A stretch of 64,000 nucleotides of DNA from Thiothrix fructosivorans (GTDB lineage Bacteria; Pseudomonadota; Gammaproteobacteria; Thiotrichales; Thiotrichaceae): positions 930,001 to 994,000 of the forward strand of contig NZ_JAFMPM010000008.1 of the NCBI RefSeq assembly GCF_017349355.1. Direction: 5' to 3'. The translations under genes and the position numbers were made by a program. The notes under the pieces are model-generated. The model did no database searches, was not told the origin of the DNA, and saw only the letters and a list, made by a program, of their open reading frames with translations. Shown in pieces: positions 37,568 to 46,057 of this stretch (positions are counted from its first letter, which is position 1; every line of letters begins with the position of its first letter).

Positions 37568-37659
37568 GCTTTATGACGCACTCTCGTTCAGTTTCAATTC
37601 ATTTTTCTTATTGTGGTCTATAATCAAAATATTCGAGTGTTAGAAAGGTTGGAACTGAA

Positions 37660-38151
37660 ATGCAACGATGGTTCGAGGCAAAGCACCCTATTGCCCGTCA
37701 TTTTGCCCTAGGCATTGCGCTAACAGGGTTGATGCTGACATTGTTGGCAGCCACCCTGTTGGTGTTCCCCTACAAATTGGCAGCCAACCCCGAAGTACAG
37801 GGCGAGTTACTGTACGATGTGTTAGGGAATCTAGAATACAGCGCCAATGGTCGCTTCGAGCCAATTGACGATCCGGTGCTACGGCAACGCTTAGCTGACT
37901 TGGTGGTGGAAAATCGTTTGAATGGTCGTGGCGGCATGGCGTATATCGTGAATCTTCGGGATGGCGTAACGGTGTGGAGCGCAGCGATGGCAATGTCATT
38001 CGGTGTCGATATGCCGAAGGTGCGTGATGGTTATACGATGCAATTCCTCCAAACGGCTACCCACCAATTGGCGGTGCAGAATTTTTGGCTAAAAGATGCG
38101 GGTAACGCTCGTCTGGAATTCAGAATGGTCGTGGCGTTGCCAGTGCATTGA
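37660..38151 (+). CDS. Membrane-anchored protein resembling an orphan sensor-kinase input domain
   Basis: A 163-residue protein with one N-terminal membrane helix (about 15-37) and a periplasmic domain of about 125 residues (LYDVLGNLEYSANGRFEPIDDP and GMAYIVNLRDGVTVWSA). The layout matches the input half of a two-component histidine kinase up to the point where a second helix, HAMP and kinase should begin, but the frame ends at ALPVH-stop. No kinase follows; a methyltransferase starts 22 bp later. It could be a truncated kinase or an independent small sensor. The family is not identified. Confidence 0.6.
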   Translation: MQRWFEAKHPIARHFALGIALTGLMLTLLAATLLVFPYKLAANPEVQGELLYDVLGNLEYSANGRFEPIDDPVLRQRLADLVVENRLNGRGGMAYIVNLRDGVTVWSAAMAMSFGVDMPKVRDGYTMQFLQTATHQLAVQNFWLKDAGNARLEFRMVVALPVH

Positions 38152-38173
38152 TTGACACTGGGAATCCACGTTC

Positions 38174-39736
38174 ATGGTCGATTTTTACGACGAACTGACT
38201 TACGAAACCAATCCTTTTCCTGAAACCCATCCCAGTAATCTGGCTGCCTTAGGGCGTTTGTTTGGCATCCAAACCACCTCACCGCAACACTGTCGGGTGC
38301 TGGAACTCGGTTCTGCCACTGGCGGAAATCTCATTCCGATGGCGTGGCATTTACCGCACAGCGAATTTGTCGGGGTAGAGCTTTCTGCACCACAAGTTAG
38401 CATTGGTCAGCAAGTGGTGAGTGCCTTGAACTTGACTAATATCCGGCTCGACGTAGGCGACATCCTTGCGCTGCAAGCGGCGGACATTGGGCAATTTGAT
38501 TACATCATTGCGCATGGGGTGTATTCGTGGGTGCCGATGGTCGTTCGTGAAAAAATCCTGCAACTGGCGCGACAGTGTTTGACCCCGCATGGGCTGGCTT
38601 ACATCAGTTACAATTTGTTGCCCGGTTGGCGAATGCGCGGCAGTTTGCGCGATTTATTGCTACACGCGACCCGCGACGTTGCTGGTGCTGAAGCGAAATA
38701 CCGCACCGCGATAGCAGCGTTGGAACGTTTGCAACACGCCTTGCAAGGTGCAGCAGCAGATAGCCAGCATTACGTGCAAAAAGAAATCACCTATTTGCTT
38801 GGTTCGCACCCCAGCTATTTGTTGCACGAATATTTGGCGGGTGAAAACAACGCGTTTCTGTTCAGTGAGTTTTTGGCGGATGCGCAACGGCATGACTTGC
38901 AGTATGTGTGTGAAACCGATTTGTATACCTTGTTTGATACCACCTTGAGTACGCCTGCACAAACGGCTTTGGCGGATATTGATGACCCCTTAGAGCATGA
39001 ACAGTGGATGGATTTTGTGCAGATGCGGGCATTCCGCAAGAGCGTATTGTGCCGTGCGGATGTGCCGTTGGAACGAGCGGTGGATGTGGATGTGTTTACT
39101 ACGTTTTTTTACAGCGCAAACCTGCGACTCAAGGGCAAAGAAAACCTCAATAACCTCAAGCCAGTGATTTTTTTGACTCCCGATAATACGGAGTTGAATG
39201 TGGTACACCCCTTAAGCAAGGCGGCATTGCTGTATTTGCAGGAAGTACACCCGTACACCCCGAATTTTGACGAATTGTATGCCCATGCCGCTGCCCGCGT
39301 GGCACAAGCGGGTGGCAAAGCCTTTGCGCAAGCTCGTAGCGAATTCGTGAGCGAGTTATTCAGTCTGTACAGTTATCGCGGTGTTTATGGGCATTTGTCT
39401 CCTTGTTTGCAACGTCCAACGGTGTCCGAGCGTCCGCAAGCGAATGCCTTGGCGCGTTTACAAGCCGAGCAAGGTTGGGAAAGTGTTGCCAGTATTCGTC
39501 ATCAGGCGTTGAGTTTGGACCGTTTTTCCAGCCGCTTGCTGCGTGAATTAGATGGCAGTCGTACCGTGTCGGCGTTGGTGGCGTATTTGTGCGCCGAAGT
39601 CAGCGTCGGAAACGTCACGATTCCCAGTGGTAAACAAGCACAAGCGACGGGTAAAGGTTTGGAAGCCGAAATCAGCAAGAACGTTAAGCACTTGCTGACG
39701 GTCTTTGCTCGCCACGGTTTGTTAGTGCAGGTTTAA
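38174..39736 (+). CDS. SAM-dependent methyltransferase with methyltransferase-regulatory domain
   Basis: A 520-residue protein. The Rossmann methyltransferase (about residues 30-200) has motif I CRVLELGSATGGNLIPMAWH, a SAM acidic residue in FVGVELS, and QFDYIIAHGVYSWVP. A helical middle domain (about 210-300) matches the PF10119-type regulatory region, and a C-terminal winged-helix-like part ends near residue 520. The N-terminal motif YDELTYETNPFPETHP is typical of this group. Substrate unknown, probably a protein or lipid. Its 3' end overlaps the next, convergent gene by 15 bp. Confidence 0.85.
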   Translation: MVDFYDELTYETNPFPETHPSNLAALGRLFGIQTTSPQHCRVLELGSATGGNLIPMAWHLPHSEFVGVELSAPQVSIGQQVVSALNLTNIRLDVGDILALQAADIGQFDYIIAHGVYSWVPMVVREKILQLARQCLTPHGLAYISYNLLPGWRMRGSLRDLLLHATRDVAGAEAKYRTAIAALERLQHALQGAAADSQHYVQKEITYLLGSHPSYLLHEYLAGENNAFLFSEFLADAQRHDLQYVCETDLYTLFDTTLSTPAQTALADIDDPLEHEQWMDFVQMRAFRKSVLCRADVPLERAVDVDVFTTFFYSANLRLKGKENLNNLKPVIFLTPDNTELNVVHPLSKAALLYLQEVHPYTPNFDELYAHAAARVAQAGGKAFAQARSEFVSELFSLYSYRGVYGHLSPCLQRPTVSERPQANALARLQAEQGWESVASIRHQALSLDRFSSRLLRELDGSRTVSALVAYLCAEVSVGNVTIPSGKQAQATGKGLEAEISKNVKHLLTVFARHGLLVQV

Positions 39737-40477
39737 CAAGCTATTTAGTAGCCACGGTGACGGCGGTGTTTCTTGCAGCGGGTGGAAAATCCCTTGTTTA
39801 TCCGCTGGCTTAGCTTTCAGATTACGTGCTTCGCTCCAACTGCGTCCCCAGTCGTTGGTGGCGTATTGATACCAGTGTTTCACTTCGGCATTGCCAGCAG
39901 GGACATTGGCAGCGGTAATCAGCGTGCCGCGTCCTTGCGTATCCATATTAAAATCGTGCAAACCGGGGTAGCGGTTGCTCCAATCGGGGCGATCTAATTC
40001 GGCGGGAAAATGCACGGTTGCACAACCAAACTCACTGAGCTGATTTTTGCCTTGCAGCACGAGGTAATCATTGCCCAGCCCTTCGCGCCCGCCTGTGGCA
40101 AACAATGTGATGCGGTTGAAAGCCGATGTGCTGTATGCGGCTAATACCACGCTGCCATCGGCAATCGGGTACGCCTGCCAGATACCGTCATGCTTGGCGA
40201 ATAAGATTGCGCCCGATTGCTCAGGATTTTGCCCCAGCAAAATAGGCAGCGGCACACCGTTTAAAGCATAGCCCTGCAAGGTATGACTGTTGGCTAAATG
40301 ACGCACAAAATCGGGATTCACCCGCGTTGCTTGTCCACATGCCCAGCCCGGTTGCCACAGTGTGGCGAAAGTATTCGCTGGCGCTGGTGTGGGTTTGCCT
40401 GCGGCGTAACTGCACGCTGGTAATAAACTGACCATTGCTAGCAGCCCTGCTAACACGGTGTGATGGAATAAGCGCAT
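39722..40477 (-). CDS. Exported hypothetical protein
   Basis: A 251-residue protein with a signal peptide; the LPAC sequence near residue 22 could be a lipobox, otherwise cleavage falls after SYA. The mature part is beta-rich with Trp/Tyr-Gly motifs (TNDWGRSWSEARNLKAKP, FNRITLFATGGREGLGNDYL) reminiscent of BNR/sialidase-type propeller blades with Asp-box-like segments. No family recognised. It converges on the methyltransferase gene. Confidence 0.65.
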   Translation of the reverse strand: MRLFHHTVLAGLLAMVSLLPACSYAAGKPTPAPANTFATLWQPGWACGQATRVNPDFVRHLANSHTLQGYALNGVPLPILLGQNPEQSGAILFAKHDGIWQAYPIADGSVVLAAYSTSAFNRITLFATGGREGLGNDYLVLQGKNQLSEFGCATVHFPAELDRPDWSNRYPGLHDFNMDTQGRGTLITAANVPAGNAEVKHWYQYATNDWGRSWSEARNLKAKPADKQGIFHPLQETPPSPWLLNSLLNLH

Positions 40478-40545
40478 AGAGTGTTCCCCTGTTGTTATGC
40501 CTGATGTTATCGCCCTAGTATCAGACTGTTATGGGTGTGAAATGT

Positions 40546-41325
40546 TCAGTGCCGTGCTGCTTGTAATAATTCTCGTGTGTACGGGTGTTGTGGTTGCTGG
40601 AAAATACGCAGCATTTCCCCCATTTCCACGATATTGCCATGCCGCATCACTGCCACGCGATCACACAAACCACCCGCGAGTGGCAGGTCATGCGTAATCA
40701 GCACCACTGCCATGTCGCGTTCAGCGCGAATAACGTTCAATAACGCCATGATTTCCGATTGCACGGTCACGTCTAAGGCAGTGGTCGGCTCATCCGCAAT
40801 CAAGAGCGCCGGTTCACACAGCAATGCCATTGCAATCATGACGCGTTGGCGCATTCCCCCCGATAATTCGTGCGGGTAACTGTGTAAACGGCGCGGCGCA
40901 TCGGGAATACGTACCTGTTCTAGCATGGCGATAGTGCGGCTTTGTGCGGTTTGGCTGCTCATGCCTTGATGCACTTCCAGCACTTCGGTGAGTTGTCGCC
41001 CGATGGTGAGTAACGGGTTCAATGCCGTCATCGGGTCTTGGAAAATCATCGCCATACGTTTGCCGCGAAACTGGTTGAGTACGTGCGGTGCTTGTTTCAG
41101 TAATTCCGTACCCGCGAATTGTACCGAACCGCTGGTGTGGGCATTGCGTGGCAATAAACCCATCACCGCGTGGAATAATTGGCTTTTGCCTGCACCGGAT
41201 TCGCCCACGACGGCGAGGGTTTCGCCAGCGGCTAGCTGCAAGTCCACACCACGCACGGCTTCTACCTGACCTTCGGGGGTGTGAAAAGCGACGTGCAGGG
41301 CTTGGATGGATAATAACGGCATCAC
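40546..41325 (-). CDS. oppD: Peptide ABC transporter ATP-binding protein (OppD/DppD type)
   Basis: A 259-residue ATPase with Walker A GESGAGKS, signature LSGGMRQR, Walker B LLIADEPT and H-loop VLITHDLPL. The C-terminus (PQHPYTRELLQAARH) is the beginning of the oligopeptide-type tail (oligo_HPY) and stops there, so it is shorter than the usual 320-330 residues. It lies 1.5 kb downstream of oppC, separated by one gene on each strand. A second ATPase (oppF) is not seen, so this subunit may act as a homodimer or pair with a gene elsewhere. Confidence 0.9.
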   Translation of the reverse strand: MMPLLSIQALHVAFHTPEGQVEAVRGVDLQLAAGETLAVVGESGAGKSQLFHAVMGLLPRNAHTSGSVQFAGTELLKQAPHVLNQFRGKRMAMIFQDPMTALNPLLTIGRQLTEVLEVHQGMSSQTAQSRTIAMLEQVRIPDAPRRLHSYPHELSGGMRQRVMIAMALLCEPALLIADEPTTALDVTVQSEIMALLNVIRAERDMAVVLITHDLPLAGGLCDRVAVMRHGNIVEMGEMLRIFQQPQHPYTRELLQAARH

Positions 41326-41384
41326 GGAATGTTGGTGTCCACTAGGCTATAATCAGATCATCATAACCTGTGGGGCGTAATAAC

Positions 41385-42014
41385 ATGAATACTGATGATC
41401 GACAAAGTGGCTTGGGTGCATTTTTAAATATGCGTCAAGAAGCGATTTCGGGGGTGACAGAACCGGCGTTAAAACGCTTGACCGAAGCGGCGAGTGGTGA
41501 CGTGAAGGAAATTGCTGCCTCGCAAATTGAATTGCTGTCGCGCTTCTATGATTTGTCGTTATCGCAGGCGGGGCGCAGTTTTCGTTGGGCATTGATTGCT
41601 AGCGTAATCGGCTTATTGTTTTTCCTCGCTGCGATTGGATTTATGGTGAGCCAGCAAGGGGATGTGGCGCTGATCAGCGTGATTGGTGGGGCGATGGTGC
41701 AATTCATTGCTGGGGTGAATTTTTTCCTGTACGGCAAAACGCTGTCACAACTCACGTTGTTTCAGGGGCGGTTGGAAGTGACGCAACGCTTTTTGCTGGC
41801 GAATAGCTTGTGCGAAAGTCTGGAAGGCAAAGTTAAACATTACACTCGCGCTCGCCTGATTGGGGCATTAGCGGGCGTGACCGGTAGCGACATTACCAAG
41901 GATTTGGTGGGTGTCGATTTGGGGCAAATGCCGCCAGTGTTTGAGCAGCCGCAGGAAGTGCCGCAAACGACACTACCGGAAGCGGATCACCAAGCCGAGG
42001 TGGCGGGGCGTTAA
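41385..42014 (+). CDS. TRADD-N-associated-type two-helix membrane protein
   Basis: A 209-residue protein with a soluble N-terminus, the motif RFYDLSLSQAGRSFRWALIA leading into helix 1 (about 68-88), helix 2 (about 95-116, GGAMVQFIAGVNFFLYG), then a helical cytosolic tail ending in acidic Pro/Glu-rich residues. The Tyr-x(5)-Q-A-x-R-S-F-x-W-A run before the helices matches the TRADD-N-associated membrane domain found with bacterial conflict/apoptosis-like modules. Here the TRADD-N partner is not recognisable. ATG 41385 is taken instead of GTG 41370. It overlaps the convergent next gene by 4 bp. Confidence 0.65.
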   Translation: MNTDDRQSGLGAFLNMRQEAISGVTEPALKRLTEAASGDVKEIAASQIELLSRFYDLSLSQAGRSFRWALIASVIGLLFFLAAIGFMVSQQGDVALISVIGGAMVQFIAGVNFFLYGKTLSQLTLFQGRLEVTQRFLLANSLCESLEGKVKHYTRARLIGALAGVTGSDITKDLVGVDLGQMPPVFEQPQEVPQTTLPEADHQAEVAGR

Positions 42015-42760
42015 ACCCACCGATACCACTTCTCCATCCCCAGATTCCTAGCCCACGAGTCAATCAAGGCGCGGTCAGTCGTGCCGTCGAAAATCTGCTG
42101 CATACATGGCTCAAGCAATAGGGCGGCAGCGGCTTCCATGCCCACCGTGCGGTACGGATCGAACAAACCCTGCATGTCGAATAATTCCGCGACCAGCAGC
42201 GCTTGTGCCGCATTCATGACCTGATTGGCTCGCACCAAAGTACGTGGAAACATCTCTGGGGTCAGTTGCAAGCAAGCGATGTGTTCCACGACTTGCTGGG
42301 TCAGCGATTTTTGCTGGACAGCGTGCAGTTCTGCGTATTCGCGGTGTAGCTGAATATCAATCAGTAGCCCAACGGGTACAGAGCGTAATTGCGTCAAGAC
42401 ACCGCCGATGACGTGATCGGTGAAGGCTTCGCGTTGTGACAGGGGAATGCTGGGGTGCATCGACAGTAGTTCATTTTTGACGCTGGCAAGGTAAGCCGCA
42501 TTCGGTTGCAAATTGGTGCGTTCGGTTTCGGGTGTACGGTACTGATGCAGCACGAATGCCGCTTGCCACGCGATCAGGTAGTTGTTTTCATCACCCGGTT
42601 GGCGCAGCACAATTTCATGATGGTCACGCCCTTCGCGTCCACCCATGCGCACGCTGGAATCCACGGGGGAATTGGCATCAAACACAATGTCGAAACCACG
42701 TCCGGTAAAGGTCGTCGCTTCGTCAAGTAGGCTTTGAGTACTGGCGGGATAAAGTAGCAC
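42011..42760 (-). CDS. Hypothetical protein encoded between oppC and oppD
   Basis: A 249-residue protein of no recognised family, helical and cytosolic. The GTG at 42760 is chosen because AAGGA lies 7 bp ahead of it; the longer frame into oppC codes for antisense-like, Cys/Arg-rich sequence. A GRDHHEIVLRQPGDENN segment holds the only obvious polar cluster. It starts 32 bp after the oppC stop and is read in the same direction, so it may belong to the peptide-transport operon, but it has no transport motif. Confidence 0.65.
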   Translation of the reverse strand: MLLYPASTQSLLDEATTFTGRGFDIVFDANSPVDSSVRMGGREGRDHHEIVLRQPGDENNYLIAWQAAFVLHQYRTPETERTNLQPNAAYLASVKNELLSMHPSIPLSQREAFTDHVIGGVLTQLRSVPVGLLIDIQLHREYAELHAVQQKSLTQQVVEHIACLQLTPEMFPRTLVRANQVMNAAQALLVAELFDMQGLFDPYRTVGMEAAAALLLEPCMQQIFDGTTDRALIDSWARNLGMEKWYRWV

Positions 42761-42792
42761 GGGGCAGTCCTTGTGGGGTAATAGGGTAAATA

Positions 42793-43638
42793 TTATATAC
42801 TTTTCGGGTCTAACGCATCCCGTAAGCCATCGCCTAAAAAGTTGAGGCAAAATAACGTGACTGCTAAAAATCCGGCGGGGAACAGCAACATCCACGGCGC
42901 AGTTTCCATTTGCGCAGCCCCTTCTGCAATCAGCACGCCCCAACTGGTCAGCGGTTCTTGCACACCCAGCCCCAAAAAGCTCAGGAATGACTCAAACAAA
43001 ATCACCTGAGGCACGGTCAACGTCGCATACACAATCACCGACCCCAGCGTATTCGGCACAATATGACGGCGAATAATCCCGAAATGACGCACCCCGCTGA
43101 CCTGTGCTGCTTCTACAAAGCTGCGTCCTTTCAACGATAAGGCTTGCCCGCGCACAATCCGCGCCATCGTCAGCCATTCCACCGCACCAATCGCTACGAA
43201 GATCAGAAAAATGCTGCGTCCGAAATATACCATCAATAAAATTACGAAAAACATAAAGGGCAGGGCATACAACACATCCACGAAACGCATCATGAAAGCA
43301 TCAGTGCGCCCACCTAGATACCCAGCGGTTGCGCCATACAAGACGCCGATCAACAAACTCACCGAAGTAGCTGCCAACCCGACCATCAGAGAAATCTGTC
43401 CGCCCATCAAAGTGCGCACGAATAAATCGCGCCCATTCGCATCCGTGCCGAACCAGAAACCTTGTGCCGCATCTGGTGGTATGCCCATTGCGTCCCAGTA
43501 AATTTCATCGTAAGGATGCGGGCTGAATAATGGCCCTAGTACACACAGCACGGTGATTGCCAGCAATACCAACGCACTGCCAACCGCCATTTTATTGCGT
43601 AACAACCGTCGCCACGCTTTGCCCCACAAACTATTCAT
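42793..43638 (-). CDS. oppC: Peptide ABC transporter permease OppC/DppC type
   Basis: A 281-residue inner-membrane permease with about six helices. The N-terminal segment WRRLLRNKMAVGSALVLL is the OppC_N domain. The EAA loop reads EAAQVSGVRHFGIIRRHIVPN, which docks on the ATPase. Start overlaps the oppB stop by 8 bp (translational coupling). The substrate is probably oligopeptides by family. Confidence 0.94.
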   Translation of the reverse strand: MNSLWGKAWRRLLRNKMAVGSALVLLAITVLCVLGPLFSPHPYDEIYWDAMGIPPDAAQGFWFGTDANGRDLFVRTLMGGQISLMVGLAATSVSLLIGVLYGATAGYLGGRTDAFMMRFVDVLYALPFMFFVILLMVYFGRSIFLIFVAIGAVEWLTMARIVRGQALSLKGRSFVEAAQVSGVRHFGIIRRHIVPNTLGSVIVYATLTVPQVILFESFLSFLGLGVQEPLTSWGVLIAEGAAQMETAPWMLLFPAGFLAVTLFCLNFLGDGLRDALDPKSI

Positions 43639-44551
43639 AGCTAACCCTTGGGTCTAACAGCCCGTAAATCACATCCACCAACAAATTCATCAAAATAATC
43701 AACGCGCCGTAAAACACCACCACACCCATGACCAGCGTGTAATCGCGATTCAACGCACCTTGCACAAAATGCCGCCCGATGCCTGGAATTCCAAAAATCT
43801 GCTCAATCACCACCGAGCCAGTAATAATTGCCGCCGTTGCAGGCCCTAGCCACGAAATAATGGGCAGCAACGCCGCTTTCAATACATGCCGCCGTAAGAT
43901 CAACGGCAACGGCAAGCCTTTCGCAAATGCCGTGCGGATATGCGGGCTGGACAGCGTTTCCAGCATACTGGCACGCATCAGCCGTGCTGCATACGCGATT
44001 TGTGGCAAGGCCAACGCAATCACGGGTAACACCGCTGATTTCCAACCTGCATCCCAACCCGCCACGGGTAGCCAATGCAAAAACACCCCAAACACCAACG
44101 CAAGCAGCGGTGCCATCACAAAATTGGGCACAGTAATCCCCGTCATCGCAATCGCCATGACTGCATGATCCAACGGGCGATTTTGATGTAAGGCTGCCAG
44201 CATTCCCGCCGGAATCCCGATCAGCAATGCCAACATCATCGCGAATAGTCCCAATTGCAGGGATACTGGAAAACCTTGCGCAATTAACCCGCTAACGCTG
44301 TGATCTTTGTACTTGAACGAGGGGCCAAAATCCCCCTGCACCACGTTGAGCAGATAATAGCCGTACTGTATCGGCAAGGGCTGGTCGAGGTGGTAAGCGC
44401 GTTCCATATTGGCAGCGATTTCCGGTGGCATCGGGCGTTCTGTATCAAAAGGGCCTCCGGGGGCAAGCCTGATTAAAAAGAACGCTAGTGTAATGATCAC
44501 GAGCAAGGTGGGCAGCGCACCCAGCAAGCGTTTGATGACATACTGCAACAT
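43631..44551 (-). CDS. oppB: Peptide ABC transporter permease OppB/DppB type
   Basis: A 306-residue inner-membrane permease. It starts LQYVIKRLLGALPTLLVI, the usual OppB N-terminus, and has six helices with the loop RLMRASMLETLSSPHIRTAF (EAA-like) and GLPLPLILRRHVLKAALLPI. It is the first gene of the oppBC pair, divergent from the ArsR-type regulator. The intergenic 44552-44687 presumably holds both promoters. Confidence 0.94.
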   Translation of the reverse strand: MLQYVIKRLLGALPTLLVIITLAFFLIRLAPGGPFDTERPMPPEIAANMERAYHLDQPLPIQYGYYLLNVVQGDFGPSFKYKDHSVSGLIAQGFPVSLQLGLFAMMLALLIGIPAGMLAALHQNRPLDHAVMAIAMTGITVPNFVMAPLLALVFGVFLHWLPVAGWDAGWKSAVLPVIALALPQIAYAARLMRASMLETLSSPHIRTAFAKGLPLPLILRRHVLKAALLPIISWLGPATAAIITGSVVIEQIFGIPGIGRHFVQGALNRDYTLVMGVVVFYGALIILMNLLVDVIYGLLDPRVSYE

Positions 44552-44687
44552 ACGAAATGTTATTTTTCCTGAATTAAAGGTGACAAACTGCCTGAAAGCT
44601 CATACACTTCAGAGTATTATAATATGCTAATTAACTTTATTTGACCCGCTAGTCATACTTCTGGAACTAACCTAGGTAGGGTTAAAC

Positions 44688-45002
44688 ATGCACGATCAAC
44701 ATCATAACATCACCGTTAACGGTGTACCGATACAAGAAGCCGACATCGAACTGGCGAGCCGTTCCCTCAAAGCTGCTTCTCATCCATTACGTTTAAAAAT
44801 CATGTGCTTATTGCAAAGCAATGAAATGACAGTGCATGAGATTGTCGAGCGCGTGGGCACAACTCAAAGTAATATCTCGCAGCATTTAGGCTTGATGCGC
44901 GATAAGGGTTTATTGTCCTCTCACCGCGTGGCTAACCGCGTTTATTACCGTCTGGCTGAATCCCGCCTCGCTCTGTTGCAAGTCTGTTCCTCCTTAAGAT
45001 AA
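44688..45002 (+). CDS. ArsR/SmtB-type winged-helix regulator
   Basis: A 104-residue regulator: SLKAASHPLRLKIMCLLQ, the recognition helix region TTQSNISQHLGLMRDKGLL and wing HRVANRVYYRLAE. The Cys pair ELCVCDL of metal-sensing ArsR is replaced by EMTVHEIV, so it probably does not sense metals by that site. His residues sit at the N-terminus (MHDQHHN). Divergent from oppB, which it may control. Other ArsR members sense sulfide or redox through two Cys residues; here only two are visible (CLL and QVC). Confidence 0.85.
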   Translation: MHDQHHNITVNGVPIQEADIELASRSLKAASHPLRLKIMCLLQSNEMTVHEIVERVGTTQSNISQHLGLMRDKGLLSSHRVANRVYYRLAESRLALLQVCSSLR

Positions 45003-45130
45003 GGTCTCTTTATCGTTTTTCTGTGTCAATTCGTCTTGATGATGATTGTCGATGAATATGTGTGCAATTCAAAATATGCGCTACACTCAGATAAATATGT
45101 ATGACCCGTTTTACATAATTAAGGAAAATA

Positions 45131-46024
45131 ATGGATACCTCTTATTTAGCACTTGCCGGTCTCGGCAGAAATCACTGGTTGCGTTATGTACTTGGCATGG
45201 TACTGATTGTGGTTTTCTGGCAATTGCTAGGCGGAATTCCGTTATTAATGATGGTGTTATTCTTGATTGAAGATGGTGATCCGAACACCAATGTGGATTT
45301 AACAACGTTGCAATTCAGTGGGGTCGATAATCTCTGGCCGTATTTGGGTATCAATTTTACGCTGTTGGCGATGTTGTTAGGGGTGTTCTTAGCGGTGCGG
45401 TTTGTACACAAGCGAACGTTCACCAGCGTCATAACCACCTTAGCCATGATCAGTTGGAAGCGTATCTTGGAAGGCTTTGCCGTCTTTTTTATGCTGATTG
45501 CGGGCGCAACGCTGGTAGAGGCCGCCTTCAAACCGGGGGAATATCAAGTAATGTTTGATCCCAAGCAATTCTTGATCTTTTTGCCGATTGCGTTGTTAGT
45601 GACGCCCTTGCAGGCGGCGGCGGAAGAAATCTTGTTCCGAGGTTACTTAATGCAAGGCATGGGCTTGTGGACGCGCTATGCGGCGATTCCAGTGCTAGGG
45701 TCTTCGCTGTTGTTTATGGCAGCGCATCTCACTAATCCAGAAATGGGTGAGAATATGTACTTAATGCCGTTGCTGTATTTATTGATGGGACTGTTTTTAG
45801 CCTTCATTACTGTGAAAAGCAATTCGCTAGAATTGGCGATTGGCGCTCATGCCGCGAACAATCTTTTTGCGGTGCTGATTATGAATTACGCTAATTCGGC
45901 GTTGCCTGCGCCGTCGCTGTTCATGGCTAATAGGATTGATCCGGTGGCGAGCCTGATCAGTTTTGTTTTGGTGGCAGCGGCGTTTTATTGGATCGTGTTT
46001 ATGTGGCGTAAAGCCCCTCAGTAG
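45131..46024 (+). CDS. CPBP-family intramembrane glutamic protease (CAAX-like)
   Basis: A 297-residue polytopic protein of about eight helices with the catalytic motif AAEEILFRGYL (EExxxR) and the second His/Asn motif in MAAHLTNPE and AHAANNLFA. Family members cleave prenylated or other membrane peptides or process bacteriocins; the substrate here is unknown. AAGGAAA precedes the ATG. It ends at a bidirectional hairpin shared with phaC. Confidence 0.9.
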   Translation: MDTSYLALAGLGRNHWLRYVLGMVLIVVFWQLLGGIPLLMMVLFLIEDGDPNTNVDLTTLQFSGVDNLWPYLGINFTLLAMLLGVFLAVRFVHKRTFTSVITTLAMISWKRILEGFAVFFMLIAGATLVEAAFKPGEYQVMFDPKQFLIFLPIALLVTPLQAAAEEILFRGYLMQGMGLWTRYAAIPVLGSSLLFMAAHLTNPEMGENMYLMPLLYLLMGLFLAFITVKSNSLELAIGAHAANNLFAVLIMNYANSALPAPSLFMANRIDPVASLISFVLVAAAFYWIVFMWRKAPQ

Positions 46025-46047
46025 GGGCAACCCATGACGGTTGCCCC
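46024..46047. terminator. Bidirectional hairpin between the CPBP gene and phaC
   Basis: GGGGCAACC (46024-46032) pairs with GGTTGCCCC (46039-46047), and the flanks TA/TA extend the stem. It sits in the 33-bp gap of two convergent genes. No long T-run is present. Confidence 0.55.
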
Positions 46048-46057
46048 CTAGCGGGTG

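Noticed and set aside
42761-42943. N-terminal extension of the hypothetical gene between oppC and oppD
   Set aside because: It overlaps the 3' part of oppC, is Cys/Arg rich, and GTG 42760 has a good ribosome site.
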